A stretch of DNA of 64,000 nucleotides from Psychrobacter cibarius. Lineage in GTDB: Bacteria; Pseudomonadota; Gammaproteobacteria; Pseudomonadales; Moraxellaceae. Of this stretch, positions 1 to 9,901 are shown piece after piece (positions within the stretch are counted from its first letter, which is position 1; each line of letters opens with the position of its first letter). The stretch lies in the NCBI GenBank assembly GCA_030686115.1, contig CP131612.1, forward strand, positions 434,001 through 498,000. Reading direction: 5' to 3'. The notes under the pieces were generated by a model. That model was given only the letters and a program-made list of their open reading frames with translations, made no database searches and was not told the DNA's origin. Both the position numbers and the translations under genes were made by a program.

Positions 1-23
1 GATTGTGATAAATAATAGCCATA

Positions 24-59
24 AAAAAAGGTCAGTAGACAAAGCCACTGACCTTTTTT
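24..59. terminator. Bidirectional intrinsic terminator
   Basis: Inverted repeat with a 13-base stem (24-36 pairs with 47-59), A-run on one side and T-run on the other, so it can terminate transcription in both directions. It would end the slyD transcript read on the minus strand and any gene entering from the left edge. Confidence 0.8.
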
Positions 60-63
60 GACC

Positions 64-93
64 AAATGGTAGTCTTAATAAAGACTACCATTT
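64..93. terminator. Perfect 13-bp hairpin behind slyD
   Basis: Positions 64-76 and 81-93 are exact reverse complements with a four-base loop. It lies between the slyD stop and the terminator at 24-59. It lacks a long T-run on the slyD strand, so it may protect the mRNA 3' end or act together with the next hairpin. Confidence 0.55.
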
Positions 94-119
94 AACATTT
101 CACTATACTCTAGAAGAGA

Positions 120-605
120 TTAGTGCTCAACGCCACCAGCGCCATGGACATGACCATGGTTTAATTCGTCTTCGGTTGCTGCACGTACTTCTTGGATTTC
201 AACATCAAACGTCAAACGCTTACCAGCCAATGGATGGTTTGCATCAACGGTCACTTCTTTGTCATTTACTTCAGTAACGGTAACTAGCATTACTTGTCCG
301 CCAGCTTCTGACTGAAACTGCATACCCGGCTGGATATCTTCAACGCCTTGGAAGTTATCACGTGGTACATGTTGTACCGCTTGCTCTTGATATTCGCCGT
401 AGCCATCAGCAGGTTCAACAACAGCATTGACTTGTTCGCCAGCAGATTTACCTTCTAGCTGTTGCTCAAGGCCTGGAATGATGTTGCTGTGGCCATGCAA
501 ATACGCAAGTGGTTGACCTTCTGGTGATTGGTCAAGAATGTTGCCTTCGTCGTCTTTTAGTGTGTAATTGAATTTGACGGCAGTGTCTTTTGCAATAATA
601 GTCAT
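120..605 (-). CDS. slyD: SlyD-type FKBP peptidyl-prolyl cis-trans isomerase
   Basis: This 161-residue cytoplasmic protein is a folding helper of the SlyD/FkpA-like FKBP family, which isomerises X-Pro bonds and, in SlyD, also binds metal. The N-terminal half carries the split FKBP domain (YLHGHSNIIPGLEQQLEG around residues 35-52), and the insert-in-flap chaperone region follows at about 72-130. The C-terminus has a short His-rich tail (HGHVHGAGG), shorter than in E. coli SlyD, which suggests weaker metal binding. An AGGAT ribosome site precedes the ATG. It stands alone, with two hairpins behind it. Family assignment is firm; SlyD versus a close FKBP paralogue is inferred from the IF-domain layout and the His tail. 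Confidence 0.9.
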   Translation of the reverse strand: MTIIAKDTAVKFNYTLKDDEGNILDQSPEGQPLAYLHGHSNIIPGLEQQLEGKSAGEQVNAVVEPADGYGEYQEQAVQHVPRDNFQGVEDIQPGMQFQSEAGGQVMLVTVTEVNDKEVTVDANHPLAGKRLTFDVEIQEVRAATEDELNHGHVHGAGGVEH

Positions 606-938
606 AAGTTATCCTAAATATATCTATGTAAAAAATTAAATACGGTTGCAATAAACCTAAAAAATCCAATCAGCAAGCCAAATAGCCACGTCATTAGTCA
701 ATTATCATCAGTTTATTAAAGTAACTTTAGCAGTTAGCATCTTTAATTGAGATGGCTCATATAACTTTCAAGGTAAAAACAATAAAAAATGCTATTTTAT
801 ACTGATAAATGTCGTTTTTTATGAAAATAAACACAGTTTTTTGTGGTTTGAAGACCGTAAATGGATATTCGGGGTTTGCCAGTTGCGTTTTTGGACAATG
901 GCTTTTACCATAATGATATAAATAAGGATAAAAAGACA

Positions 939-2909
939 ATGACTTCATTTGCCAATGATTCACGCAATCAGCTATCAGATGCTAATACAATCAATAATCA
1001 CCATAAAGCAAAAACTGATATCAATTATCGACTCAATTTCGAGCGTTTTTCTGAGCACTTGGTTGATGTGTCACTCAATTTTACGGCAGTAAATGATGCA
1101 TCTCAACTTTGGATGCCAGCGTGGATACCAGGCAGTTATCTGATGCGTGAGTTTGCGCGCAACATTACCGCGGTGCATTATCAGGTGTTAGACAGCCAAA
1201 TCATGGATGACGATACTCACGAGACTTATCGCGCGCACAAAATAGATAAAAACACGTGGCAATTACCAAAAGCTAAGGCAGGGCAAGCCATCAATGTCCA
1301 CTATGAAGTGTACTGCTATGATTTATCGGTACGTACTGCCTATGTCGATCAGCAACGTTTGTATGGGAATTTCACCTCACTGGCATTGGCTGTAGAAGGG
1401 CAGGAGCATCGAGCTGTACAAGTCAGTTTAGCAGTGCCAGCAGCATTTTTAGCAGGTAAAGACGAGAGTCGGCTACTATTGGCATGTGGGTTAGAGTCTA
1501 CTCATCTACGTCTTGATGGGCAGCATAGCTATGGACTACAAGCAGGCAGTTATCACGACCTTATTGATTACCCGTTTGAGATTGCAGAGCAAGATAAGTT
1601 TGACTTTATTATTCAAGACAGTACGCATCAGACGCTACATCATCGTTTTTATCTCTCAGGTAAGCACAGTGCCAATATGGGCAGGCTACAGCAGGATGTC
1701 ACTCAGATCTGTCAGTGCTATTTAGATTGGTTGGGTGATGCGCCATTTAATGATTATACGTTTATGACCTTTGCCAGTGGTCAGGATTATGGTGGGCTTG
1801 AGCATATCAATTCGACCAGTCTCATTACGCCGCGCCGAGACTTACCAACTCTTGATGAGCCAAAAATACCAAGCGCCGATTATCAGCGATTTTTGGGCTT
1901 ATGCAGCCATGAGTATTTTCATTCGTGGTGGGTCAAAACGGTACGCCCAGATGTTATGTTGGATGTCGATTTGCGCCACGAGGCATTTACACCACTGCTA
2001 TGGGTATTTGAGGGCTTTACTTCGTATATCGATGACTTTATGTTGCAAGCGTCGGGCGTGATTGATAAGCCAAGCTATCTCAAGCTACTGGCTGAGCAAA
2101 TTAATCGTTACTATCAAACCGCGGGTCGCGCGTATCAAAGCGTTGCAGAGTCAAGCTTTGATGCGTGGATTAAGCTATACCGTAACGATGAAAATACAGG
2201 CAATGCTGGTATCAGTTATTACAACAAAGGTGCACTGGTGGCGTTATGCTTGGATTTAACACTGCTCCAAAAGAGCAATGGTCGCTATCGTCTGTTTGAT
2301 GTGGTCAAGGCTTTTTATACTCAAGCAAAGCAAAACGACAATAAACGCATTGGCATCAATAGTGCTGATATGGGTTCAGTCATTGGGCAGTTCATGCCCA
2401 TAGAGGATTGGGAAGACTTTGAGTATCGTTATGTCAATGGTGTTGAAGAGTTGCCAATTGAAGCGCTGCTGGCGGCAAAAGGCATTAGCATGCATAGCAA
2501 TACCAAAGAGACGGCTGACAAGCATGTGCCTTGGGGCATGCGCTGTACTGAAACACCTGCTGGACTCAAAGTTAATCGCGTGACACGTGCTAGTGTCGCT
2601 GCTAGTGCAGGTATTTCAGCGAACGATGTCATTGTGGCGCTTGACGGTATCAAAGCTGACAGTAAACAATTGGCGTTGCTAAGTAATGTGGAGCGTGATA
2701 TTGAGTGTCATCTGTTTCGCCGTGATGAGTTGATGCGTGTTAATGTGCTGCCTAAAGCGGCTGATGAAGCCATTGACAAAGCATCTCCGCATAAAGTGAG
2801 CTTGCACTTAACAAAAGCAAATCAATCGGCAGGAGTCAGTGATAACTCTTCTCCAGGCGATGCAGGCTGGCAAGTATGGCTTAACGCTATAGAGCGTTAT
2901 CAAAGTTAA
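939..2909 (+). CDS. M61 family metallopeptidase with C-terminal PDZ domain
   Basis: A predicted zinc aminopeptidase of MEROPS family M61 (glycyl aminopeptidase type). The zinc motif HEYFH lies at residues 324-328, followed by SWWVKTVRP, a hallmark of M61. A long beta-rich N-terminal domain precedes it and a PDZ-like segment occupies about residues 535-600 (GLKVNRVTRASVAASAG). The open frame extends upstream to 861, but an AAGGA site sits just before the ATG at 939, which gives 656 residues and removes an unlikely leader, so I use 939. No signal peptide is visible, so it is probably cytoplasmic. It is monocistronic and ends at a strong terminator. The physiological substrate is unknown. Confidence 0.88.
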   Translation: MTSFANDSRNQLSDANTINNHHKAKTDINYRLNFERFSEHLVDVSLNFTAVNDASQLWMPAWIPGSYLMREFARNITAVHYQVLDSQIMDDDTHETYRAHKIDKNTWQLPKAKAGQAINVHYEVYCYDLSVRTAYVDQQRLYGNFTSLALAVEGQEHRAVQVSLAVPAAFLAGKDESRLLLACGLESTHLRLDGQHSYGLQAGSYHDLIDYPFEIAEQDKFDFIIQDSTHQTLHHRFYLSGKHSANMGRLQQDVTQICQCYLDWLGDAPFNDYTFMTFASGQDYGGLEHINSTSLITPRRDLPTLDEPKIPSADYQRFLGLCSHEYFHSWWVKTVRPDVMLDVDLRHEAFTPLLWVFEGFTSYIDDFMLQASGVIDKPSYLKLLAEQINRYYQTAGRAYQSVAESSFDAWIKLYRNDENTGNAGISYYNKGALVALCLDLTLLQKSNGRYRLFDVVKAFYTQAKQNDNKRIGINSADMGSVIGQFMPIEDWEDFEYRYVNGVEELPIEALLAAKGISMHSNTKETADKHVPWGMRCTETPAGLKVNRVTRASVAASAGISANDVIVALDGIKADSKQLALLSNVERDIECHLFRRDELMRVNVLPKAADEAIDKASPHKVSLHLTKANQSAGVSDNSSPGDAGWQVWLNAIERYQS

Positions 2910-2980
2910 ATACATTGCTAAATGTATTAATGTGAATGTACTTTTTCTCACTATTCTGTTCAATAATTGGTTAAAAATAA

Positions 2981-3016
2981 AAGCCCCTGCTAAATAATAT
3001 TATTTGGCAGGGGCTT
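2981..3016. terminator. Bidirectional terminator between convergent genes
   Basis: A 36-base near-perfect palindrome (18-bp arms with a single wobble) centred on AATATT with GC-rich outer arms (GCCCCTGC/GCAGGGGC). It lies between the convergent M61 peptidase and DUF305 genes and can serve both. Confidence 0.8.
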
Positions 3017-3088
3017 TGTGTAATGACTGGCAGTCTTTTAAGGTTTGTTAAAAATTAACAGCTAGGTCAGCGTTTAATAATTCAGCAC

Positions 3089-3904
3089 CTAAGAAGCAGC
3101 TTGCTCAGATTGCTGATGATTATCCGCTTCACTTGTGCCCTGTGTCTCTTCAACCTTGTTATCGGTATTAGCATCTGCAATCCATTGTTGCATATGCTCA
3201 ATCTCAGTCTGCTGACCATCGATGATATCTTGTGCCAATTGACGCATCTCTTCGTCAGTGCCATATTTCAGCTGAATGTTTGCCATCTCTACCGCGCCAA
3301 TGTGATGCGGTAGCATACCACGTGCAAATGCCATGTCAGGCACAGGATCGGCGATACCCAATACCATCTCGCCATTTAAGACATCCATGCTTCTGGCATA
3401 CGCTTGCTGCATCGCTTCAGTATTGGGTTTAGGTTTGGCTGTATCAGGGTGGCTAGCAAGCCATTTATTCAAAATATCGATTTCAACTTGCTGAGCGGCG
3501 ATAATCTCTTGTGCCAATTGACGCATCTCTTCGTCAGTACCATATTTCAGCTGAATTTTTGCCATTTCTACGGCACCGCGGTGGTGGCCAAGCATCGCTT
3601 TAGCAAAGGCTGTATCAGGATCGTTATAACCCATACCGATCATCATCTCATCATGCATTCTAGTCATCGACCTTGTATAGTCTCTGAGTATGTCAGTCAT
3701 TTGACTCTCGTCCGCGCTGTTTTCGCCACCTACTAGGTCGTTATCAGCGTCAACGTCATTTAGAGCATCAACGATATCACTCACAGGTGGGGTCGCTGTA
3801 TTAGGATCTGTGTCATCGTTGTCTTTTGTCGGCTGACAGGCGCTCAGTATAAGCGCTGTAGAAACGCTAGTGGCCAACAAGATCCAACGACGAGAAACAA
3901 ACAT
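3089..3904 (-). CDS. Lipoprotein with two tandem DUF305 domains
   Basis: A 271-residue exported protein. The N-terminus is a lipoprotein signal peptide ending in a lipobox (LSAC, Cys at about residue 23). Two DUF305 (CopM-like, ferritin-like helical) domains follow; each contains an AKAMLGHHRGAVEMAK or ARGMLPHHIGAVEMAN motif with paired His and Met residues typical of metal-binding DUF305 proteins. DUF305 proteins are linked to copper handling in some bacteria; a role in periplasmic copper binding is inferred only. The two domains are nearly identical over a stretch at the DNA level, pointing to recent internal duplication or gene conversion. A TAGGGA site precedes the ATG. It is monocistronic. 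Confidence 0.85.
   Translation of the reverse strand: MFVSRRWILLATSVSTALILSACQPTKDNDDTDPNTATPPVSDIVDALNDVDADNDLVGGENSADESQMTDILRDYTRSMTRMHDEMMIGMGYNDPDTAFAKAMLGHHRGAVEMAKIQLKYGTDEEMRQLAQEIIAAQQVEIDILNKWLASHPDTAKPKPNTEAMQQAYARSMDVLNGEMVLGIADPVPDMAFARGMLPHHIGAVEMANIQLKYGTDEEMRQLAQDIIDGQQTEIEHMQQWIADANTDNKVEETQGTSEADNHQQSEQAAS
3229..3574. repeat. DNA-level direct repeat inside the DUF305 gene
   Basis: The 67 bases at 3229-3295 recur at 3508-3574 with only about four differences. The offset is 279 bases (93 codons), so frame is kept. Both encode the segment around KIQLKYGTDEEMRQLAQ in the two DUF305 domains. Confidence 0.85.
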
Positions 3905-4168
3905 AACATATCCCTATAATAAAAAACCAAATGATAAGTGGATGAGACTTATGATACCTAAATAATAGTGTTCTGAAGCTTAGCAAATAAACCTTGCTCG
4001 TTCGAGACGCGATGTTTAGCAAGTCGTAATTGGTTTTAATGGATATCAAAGCCAATGATTAAGACGTATTCTTATCTAAAAAACTGATAGAAATGTGGAT
4101 ATGTCTTAATAAGTAGATGCCAGTCACGAGCAATCAGCAATGAGATACCAGTAGATTGGTAGTAATAA

Positions 4169-4795
4169 TTAATCGAGAATGCCTAATTGCTGACAGCGTT
4201 CGCTAGTGAGATGAATTCGCACAAACTCACCAACGGCTAAATCACCCAATTCAAACCCTGCCACTGACCAGCGTATCAAACGCAGGCAAGGCAGTCCAAC
4301 CTGTGCTGTCATACGTCTGACTTGGCGATTTTTACCTTCATAAATTGTCAGCATGAGCCACGAAGTCGGTACATTCTTACGCTCACGAATAGGCGGCTCA
4401 CGTTGCCATAAATCAATGGGTAAGTTTGCCTCTTCTACCATGAGAGCCGTCGCCGGTAGTGTCTTGCCATCTTTTAAATGTACGCCAGAGGCAAGCTCAT
4501 TCAACTGCGCTGGCGTTGCTGTGCCTTCAACTTGCACCAAGTAAGTTTTGCCCTGCTTATGACGGTTTTTTGCAAAATTAGTAGCAGAAGGTGGCTGGGT
4601 AATGGCTTTATTGACTCGACCATCACTCGTTAAAATCAGCAAACCCTCTGAGGTGGCATCAAGCCTACCAGCAATCCGTAAAGATTTATCGGTAAAATAC
4701 TGTGATAGGGTGGTGTGATCATTGTTGCTGTCATCACGAAACTGACTTTGCACCCCATAAGGTTTGTTGAATAAAATCAGACTAGAGGTCGACAT
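4169..4795 (-). CDS. rluE: 23S rRNA pseudouridine synthase, RluE-like
   Basis: A 208-residue member of the RsuA/RluB/RluE family of pseudouridine synthases. The catalytic motif GRLDATSEGLL starts at residue 43, with Asp46 as the expected nucleophile. KNRQVRRM near residue 155 is the second family signature. Unlike RluB or RsuA, there is no N-terminal S4 RNA-binding domain: the protein begins directly with ILFNKPYGVQSQF, which matches RluE (modifier of 23S rRNA U2457 in E. coli). An AGGAAA site precedes the ATG. It is monocistronic. The exact target base is inferred from family membership. Confidence 0.9.
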   Translation of the reverse strand: MSTSSLILFNKPYGVQSQFRDDSNNDHTTLSQYFTDKSLRIAGRLDATSEGLLILTSDGRVNKAITQPPSATNFAKNRHKQGKTYLVQVEGTATPAQLNELASGVHLKDGKTLPATALMVEEANLPIDLWQREPPIRERKNVPTSWLMLTIYEGKNRQVRRMTAQVGLPCLRLIRWSVAGFELGDLAVGEFVRIHLTSERCQQLGILD

Positions 4796-4844
4796 GGTTT
4801 GGGATTTCCTAAATTTGAATTATTATTTTGTGCGTATTGTGAGG

Positions 4845-4892
4845 TTAGAGCGTGTCCTCAATTCACCATTTTTAAAACGAGGATACACCCTA
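4845..4892. repeat. 48-bp remnant of the GCGTGTCCTCA inverted-repeat element
   Basis: The left end (TTAGAGCGTGTCCTCA) and the right end (CGAGGATACACCCTAA) are inverted copies of the ends of the 176-bp element at 24695-24870. The short centre (TTTTAAAAATGGTG on the opposite strand) matches the sequence just inside that element's left end. It therefore looks like an internally deleted copy. Confidence 0.7.
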
Positions 4893-5025
4893 ATAAAACG
4901 TTATTTTTTTAAATCAACGCTATAAGCTGCAAATTTGTTGATTTTATATAAAGTATCTTTGTTATTTTGCGCGTTATTATAACAGTCTGTGTGGATGCTA
5001 TTTTACTAAAGGGATTTTTACAGTA

Positions 5026-5057
5026 TCGTTAAGTCAATAAATCGTTAAGTCAATAAA
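5026..5057. repeat. Two-copy 16-bp tandem repeat upstream of icd
   Basis: The unit TCGTTAAGTCAATAAA occurs twice, head to tail, at 5026-5041 and 5042-5057. It lies 200 bases before the icd start. It could be a regulator site or simple slippage. Confidence 0.8.
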
Positions 5058-5256
5058 TGATTATTCAGTGCATCACTATTTTACTTATTCATTTTTTAAA
5101 TCATTTATCAGCATATCGCAACTTACTTATTGCTCAAAGTTTTTAGTTTGGCCAATCCGCGTTTAAAGCGGTATAAATAATCATAATAGAGTGGCTAGCA
5201 TAACAGAGTGCTAAGGATGCTTGCGATATCTAACATACAACCAAGGAGTTTTATCC

Positions 5257-6516
5257 ATGTCTTATGAGAAGGTTATCGTCCCAAGAGACGGCGAAAAAAT
5301 TACCGTAAATGCTGATCTGTCGCTAAATGTACCCAATCATCCTATTATCCCGTTCGTTGAAGGCGATGGCATCGGGATCGATATCACGCCTGTCATGATA
5401 AAAGTGGTCAATGCGGCAGTGGAGAAAGCTTATCATGGCAAACAGTCCATCATTTGGATGGAGGCTTATCTCGGCGAAAAAGCCGCTAAAATATATGATG
5501 GTGACTATCTGCCAAGCGAGACGCTAGAGATTTTAAAAGACTATGTTATCAGTATCAAAGGCCCATTGACCACGCCAGTTGGCGGTGGCTTTCGCTCATT
5601 GAATGTAGCGGTACGTCAAGAGCTTGACCTCTATGTATGTCAGCGCCCAGTTCGTTGGTTTGAAGGTGTACCAAGTCCTGTTCAGCATCCTGAGCTGACA
5701 GATATGGTCATTTTCCGTGAAAATTCAGAAGATATCTATGCAGGTATCGAATGGAAAGCAGGCAGTGAAGACGCTAAGAAAATCATCAAATTTTTAAAAG
5801 AAGAGATGGGCGTCACGAAGATCCGCTTCGATGATGATTGCGGTATCGGCATCAAGCCAGTATCGAAAGAAGGCTCGCAGCGTCTGGTGCGTAAAGCCAT
5901 TCAACATGCTATCGATAATGATTTGCCCAGTGTGACTTTAGTGCACAAAGGCAATATTATGAAGTATACCGAAGGCGCATTTAAGGAATGGGGCTATGAG
6001 CTGGCCGCAGAACGCTTTGATGCAGAATTATTAGATGGTGGTCCTTGGATGACAATGAAAAATCCAAAAACAGGCAATGATATTATTATCAAGGATGTTA
6101 TTGCTGATGCCTTTTTGCAGCAAATCTTGATGCGTCCTGCGGATTATTCAGTCGTTGCGACGCTAAACTTAAACGGTGATTATATCTCAGATGCCCTAGC
6201 AGCCGAGGTGGGCGGTATTGGTATCGCACCGGGCGCTAACAAAGGCGGCGCAATTGCAGTTTATGAGGCAACTCATGGCACAGCACCTAAATATGCGGGT
6301 CAGAATAAAGTAAATCCTGGCTCATTAATTTTATCAGCTGAGATGATGTTACGAGACATGGGCTGGACAGAAGCCGCTGATCTCATTATCAGTGGTATCC
6401 AAGGTGCTATTGCTAATAAAACGGTCACTTATGACTTTGAGCGCCTCATGCCAGATGCTATCTTGCTCAGTACTTCTGAGTTTGGTAAAGCGGTTATCAA
6501 GCACATGGATGTTTAA
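5257..6516 (+). CDS. icd: NADP-dependent isocitrate dehydrogenase, dimeric type
   Basis: This enzyme oxidises isocitrate to 2-oxoglutarate in the TCA cycle. The 419-residue protein matches the E. coli Icd type throughout. The substrate loop GGGFRSLN places Ser114 at the position of the E. coli phosphorylated serine (113), and [11 protein letters not shown] and LNGDYISD also match. An upstream TTG extends the frame to 5221, but AAGGAG immediately precedes the ATG at 5257, so that start is chosen. Whether Ser114 is phosphorylated by an AceK kinase cannot be told from here. The gene converges on the monomeric isocitrate dehydrogenase, an isozyme of unrelated sequence. Confidence 0.95.
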   Translation: MSYEKVIVPRDGEKITVNADLSLNVPNHPIIPFVEGDGIGIDITPVMIKVVNAAVEKAYHGKQSIIWMEAYLGEKAAKIYDGDYLPSETLEILKDYVISIKGPLTTPVGGGFRSLNVAVRQELDLYVCQRPVRWFEGVPSPVQHPELTDMVIFRENSEDIYAGIEWKAGSEDAKKIIKFLKEEMGVTKIRFDDDCGIGIKPVSKEGSQRLVRKAIQHAIDNDLPSVTLVHKGNIMKYTEGAFKEWGYELAAERFDAELLDGGPWMTMKNPKTGNDIIIKDVIADAFLQQILMRPADYSVVATLNLNGDYISDALAAEVGGIGIAPGANKGGAIAVYEATHGTAPKYAGQNKVNPGSLILSAEMMLRDMGWTEAADLIISGIQGAIANKTVTYDFERLMPDAILLSTSEFGKAVIKHMDV

Positions 6517-6612
6517 AAAGTATATAGAGCTGAGTCAGCAGTTATCAGAATTTTATAGTATCAATAAAAATATCAATATTCACAAAAGTATCGCTGAACA
6601 TATAAATATTAT

Positions 6613-6645
6613 AAAGCCATCTACAGTTATGTAGGTGGTTTTTTT
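6613..6645 (+). terminator. Intrinsic terminator of icd
   Basis: Imperfect stem (AAGCCATCTAC with GTAGGTGGTTT) and a seven-base T-run, about 100 bases past the icd stop. Confidence 0.7.
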
Positions 6646-6674
6646 ATTGACATTTTTTTGCTGTTTATAAGTGA

Positions 6675-6782
6675 TATAGTCAAGGAATTTTAGAATCGCT
6701 ACAAGGCGACCGACCGCAGATAGTACACTGAGTACATCTAGGGTGGGTAACACCGTAGCGGTTTAAAAGTGCTCTGACTATA
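6675..6782. repeat. 108-bp palindromic intergenic element, copy 1
   Basis: Begins TATAGTCAAGG and ends CTGACTATA; the outer 27 bases of each side pair at 20 positions. The core contains TACAAGG and two GTAC-type boxes. The length is exactly that of the copies at 36803-36910 and 60332-60439, and the core resembles the one at 44957-45054. No coding capacity. Confidence 0.7.
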
Positions 6783-6826
6783 TTTTAAAAGTAACGTTTT
6801 AAACGTACTATCTTATGTTCAAGCAT

Positions 6827-6866
6827 AAAAAACACCGCTTAAGTCTGAGACCTAAGCGGTGTTTTT
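6827..6866. terminator. Terminator of monomeric idh (bidirectional)
   Basis: A strong stem (AAAAAACACCGCTTA with TAAGCGGTGTTTTT) with an 11-base loop and A/T tracts on both sides, between the convergent icd and idh genes. Confidence 0.85.
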
Positions 6867-6947
6867 ATTTTACCTAACTGGGTTCAAAAGTCTTTATAAG
6901 TAAAGAAAATTAAGCCCAATTGTTTGCTGTATTAGCACATGACTCAA

Positions 6948-9167
6948 TTACAATGAGGCGATTGCTGCATTGAATAGCGTGCTTGGACGCATCGCTTGTT
7001 CAGCCAATGCTTCGTCTGCCAAGTAGTAACCTTTCAAGTCTACAGGCTTGCCTTGAGCTTCATTTAGCTCCTTGACGATAGCAGCTTCGTTGCTCTCAAG
7101 TTTTTCTGCCAGCGGTGCAAATTTTGCTTTTAGATCAGCATCTTTATCTTGTGCCGCAAGCTCTTGTGCCCAGTACATCGCCAGATAGAAATGACTACCA
7201 CGGTTATCGATTTCACCTGTTTTACGTGAAGGACCTTTGTTGTTTAACAACAGTTTTTCTGTCGCCGTATCTAGCGTATCCGCCAAGATTTGCGCTTTAG
7301 CATTGTTATCGTGACTGGCCAAATGCTCCAAAGACACGGTCAAAGCTAAGAACTCACCCAATGAATCCCAACGTAAATGGTTCTCTTCTAGTAGCTGTTG
7401 AACGTGCTTAGGTGCAGAACCACCAGCGCCCGTTTCAAACAAACCGCCGCCTTTCATTAATGGTACGACTGACAGCATTTTTGCACTGGTTCCTAATTCT
7501 AAAATTGGGAACAAGTCAGTCAAGTAATCACGTAAAATATTACCAGTCGCAGAGATAGTATCCAGACCACGGGCAACGCGCTCTAGCGTATAACGCATCG
7601 CACGAACCTGTGACATGATTTCAATATGCAGGCCTGTAGTATCATGATCTTTTAAGTAAGTTTGAACTTTTTTGATCAGCTCGTTCTCATGTGGGCGATA
7701 AGGGTCTAGCCAAAAAATAACTGGTGTATCTGATTCACGGGCACGGCGTACCGCAAGTTTTACCCAATCTTGGATAGGCTCATCTTTAACCTGACACATG
7801 CGCCAAATATCACCGTTTTCAACCTGCTGCTCAAGCAATACCTCATCAGTATCTTCATCGACAATACGAGCCAATCCTGAACCACTCGCCTCAAAAGTCT
7901 TGTCATGCGAGCCATACTCTTCGGCTTTTTGTGCCATCAAACCAACGTTAGGGACCGTACCCATCGTCGTTGGGTCAAAATTGCCATGCCATTTACAGAA
8001 GTTAATCATTTCTTGATAGATGCGAGCAAAGGTAGATTCAGGCATGACCGCTTTACAGTCATACATTTTGCCATCAGCGCCCCACATTTTACCGCCTGAA
8101 CGAATCATCGCAGGCATAGATGCATCAACAATTACATCACTTGGTGAATGGAAGTTGGTGATACCTTTTGATGAATCAACCATCGCTAGGCGTGGACGAT
8201 GCACTTGGCAAGCATGTAAATCGCGTTCGATTTCTTCACGCTTACTGGCAGGTAGCTCAGCGATTTTTTCATATAAACTTGCCATGCCGTTGTTGACGTT
8301 GATACCTAGCTCGTCAAAGAAAGCGCCATGTTTATTAAAGGCATCTTTATAATAAGTTTTGACCGCATGACCAAACACGATAGGATGCGATACTTTCATC
8401 ATCGTGGCTTTTACGTGCAGTGAAAACAAGATACCAGCTTCGCGGCAATCTTCCATTTCACGCTCATAAAACTCAAGTAATGATTTTTTGCTCATAAACA
8501 TCAAGTCGATGACTTCTTTATCCAGCAAGGCAATGCCTGTTTTGAAGACATGAATAGTGCCATCTTCAGCCACGCGCTCCATACGTACGCTACGTGCTTT
8601 ATCCAAAGTGATAGATTGCTCACCAGCATAAAAATCGCCACTGTGCATGTGCGACACGTGGGTCTGTGACCATTGCTTCCATTCACCCATAGAGTGTGGA
8701 TGCTTGCGTGCATAGTTTTTAACCGCTTTTGGTGCACGGCGATCTGAGTTGCCTTCACGCAATACTGGGTTGACAGAACTGCCCAAGCTTTTGCCATAAC
8801 GCTTACGGATCTCTTCTTCTTCTTCTGTCTTAGGATCATCTGGAAAATCAGGGATAGCGTAGCCTTTGCTTTGCAATTCTTTGATACAAGCTTTTAGCTG
8901 TCCAACAGAAGCACTGATATTAGGCAGTTTAATGATATTGGTATCTGGATCTTGAGTCAGACGACCCAGCTCAGCCAGATTATCAGGAACGCGCTGCTCT
9001 TCCGTTAAGTACTCTGGAAACTCAGCCAACACACGGGCAGCAACAGAGATATCGCTGGTTTCAACTTCGATGCCTGCTGTTTGAGTAAAAGCTTTTACAA
9101 TTGGCAAAAATGATAAGGTTGCTAGCGCTGGTGCTTCGTCAGTTTTTGTATAAATAATTTTAGACAT
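6948..9167 (-). CDS. NADP-dependent isocitrate dehydrogenase, monomeric type (IDH-II)
   Basis: A 739-residue protein that matches the monomeric isocitrate dehydrogenase family (about 740 residues, no sequence similarity to Icd) from its first residues ([19 protein letters not shown]) to its last. It catalyses the same reaction as icd, with NADP. Monomeric IDHs are common in Moraxellaceae and in psychrophiles, where some are cold-active. AAGGAA precedes the ATG. It is transcribed towards icd from a separate promoter in the long upstream gap, so the two isozymes can be regulated independently. The cold-active character is inferred from relatives, not from sequence. Confidence 0.95.
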   Translation of the reverse strand: MSKIIYTKTDEAPALATLSFLPIVKAFTQTAGIEVETSDISVAARVLAEFPEYLTEEQRVPDNLAELGRLTQDPDTNIIKLPNISASVGQLKACIKELQSKGYAIPDFPDDPKTEEEEEIRKRYGKSLGSSVNPVLREGNSDRRAPKAVKNYARKHPHSMGEWKQWSQTHVSHMHSGDFYAGEQSITLDKARSVRMERVAEDGTIHVFKTGIALLDKEVIDLMFMSKKSLLEFYEREMEDCREAGILFSLHVKATMMKVSHPIVFGHAVKTYYKDAFNKHGAFFDELGINVNNGMASLYEKIAELPASKREEIERDLHACQVHRPRLAMVDSSKGITNFHSPSDVIVDASMPAMIRSGGKMWGADGKMYDCKAVMPESTFARIYQEMINFCKWHGNFDPTTMGTVPNVGLMAQKAEEYGSHDKTFEASGSGLARIVDEDTDEVLLEQQVENGDIWRMCQVKDEPIQDWVKLAVRRARESDTPVIFWLDPYRPHENELIKKVQTYLKDHDTTGLHIEIMSQVRAMRYTLERVARGLDTISATGNILRDYLTDLFPILELGTSAKMLSVVPLMKGGGLFETGAGGSAPKHVQQLLEENHLRWDSLGEFLALTVSLEHLASHDNNAKAQILADTLDTATEKLLLNNKGPSRKTGEIDNRGSHFYLAMYWAQELAAQDKDADLKAKFAPLAEKLESNEAAIVKELNEAQGKPVDLKGYYLADEALAEQAMRPSTLFNAAIASL

Positions 9168-9901
9168 TAGTTGGGCATTCCTTTTAGTTGTAATTAATAA
9201 TAAGGCTCAAATATAAGTTAATAATTCCATACAGCTCTGATGTAATAATGGATCATGCAACGATACTAAATAATGTGTCGCGAGCTTTTTGTACACAGTT
9301 TCTTGGAAACTATCGAGTCTGCTTAGAATTTTTCTTCGTTAAGCGGCAGTTTGACTGTCTTGTCTGAACGACCTGCTCATATGAATGACTTAAAAATAGA
9401 GTGCGGACGCTACATCATAGTTAACTGATTATAAATCTGATACGATGTCAATATCGCATAATGAACTAAGTGTAGTGTTTTCGGTTGTTTCTAATATGTC
9501 TTAATTACATTAAGCTGTTAAGAGCCTTATTCTACCAGTCATCGATAAAAATTTCATCCTTTCTATACAAACACTGCCTGCTAATATTCGTCATAAAACG
9601 ATGAATAATACAATCATTATTCAAAAAACTGCCAGTCATATCATAGATATGAGTCGTGACTAAGTGATTCTTACTCTCATTGCAGCAATGAGCTGACAAA
9701 CCAAATCATCTATGTTTTTAGAGATGACTTTACTGGGATAGCTTTTATTATCGAGAGCGCATTGTTATCTATTTTATTCGTAATATCTGAAAATTATGAG
9801 AGCATAATTGTGACAGAGTTTGAGTAGAATTTTGCTAGGCCAGTCATATACGAAACAAGGTATAAAAAACTACGCCCATATAAAAATAAATAGTGAGTAT
9901 T
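9168..9901. other. Gene-free 734-bp region upstream of idh
   Basis: The longest gap in the window, between the divergent idh and acyltransferase-like genes. It is AT-rich and holds no convincing ORF, repeat or terminator hairpin. It must contain both divergent promoters; it is long enough to hide a small RNA, but none is directly supported. Confidence 0.6.

Larger units (their letters stand above)
4796..5256. other. Gene-free 461-bp region between rluE and icd
   Basis: It holds the divergent promoter regions of rluE (minus) and icd (plus), a 48-bp inverted-repeat remnant at 4845-4892 and a two-copy tandem repeat at 5026-5057. It is AT-rich and no credible small gene was found. Confidence 0.7.

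Noticed and set aside
757..963. 68-codon minus-strand frame before the M61 gene
   Set aside because: It overlaps the M61 promoter and ribosome site and has no ribosome site of its own.
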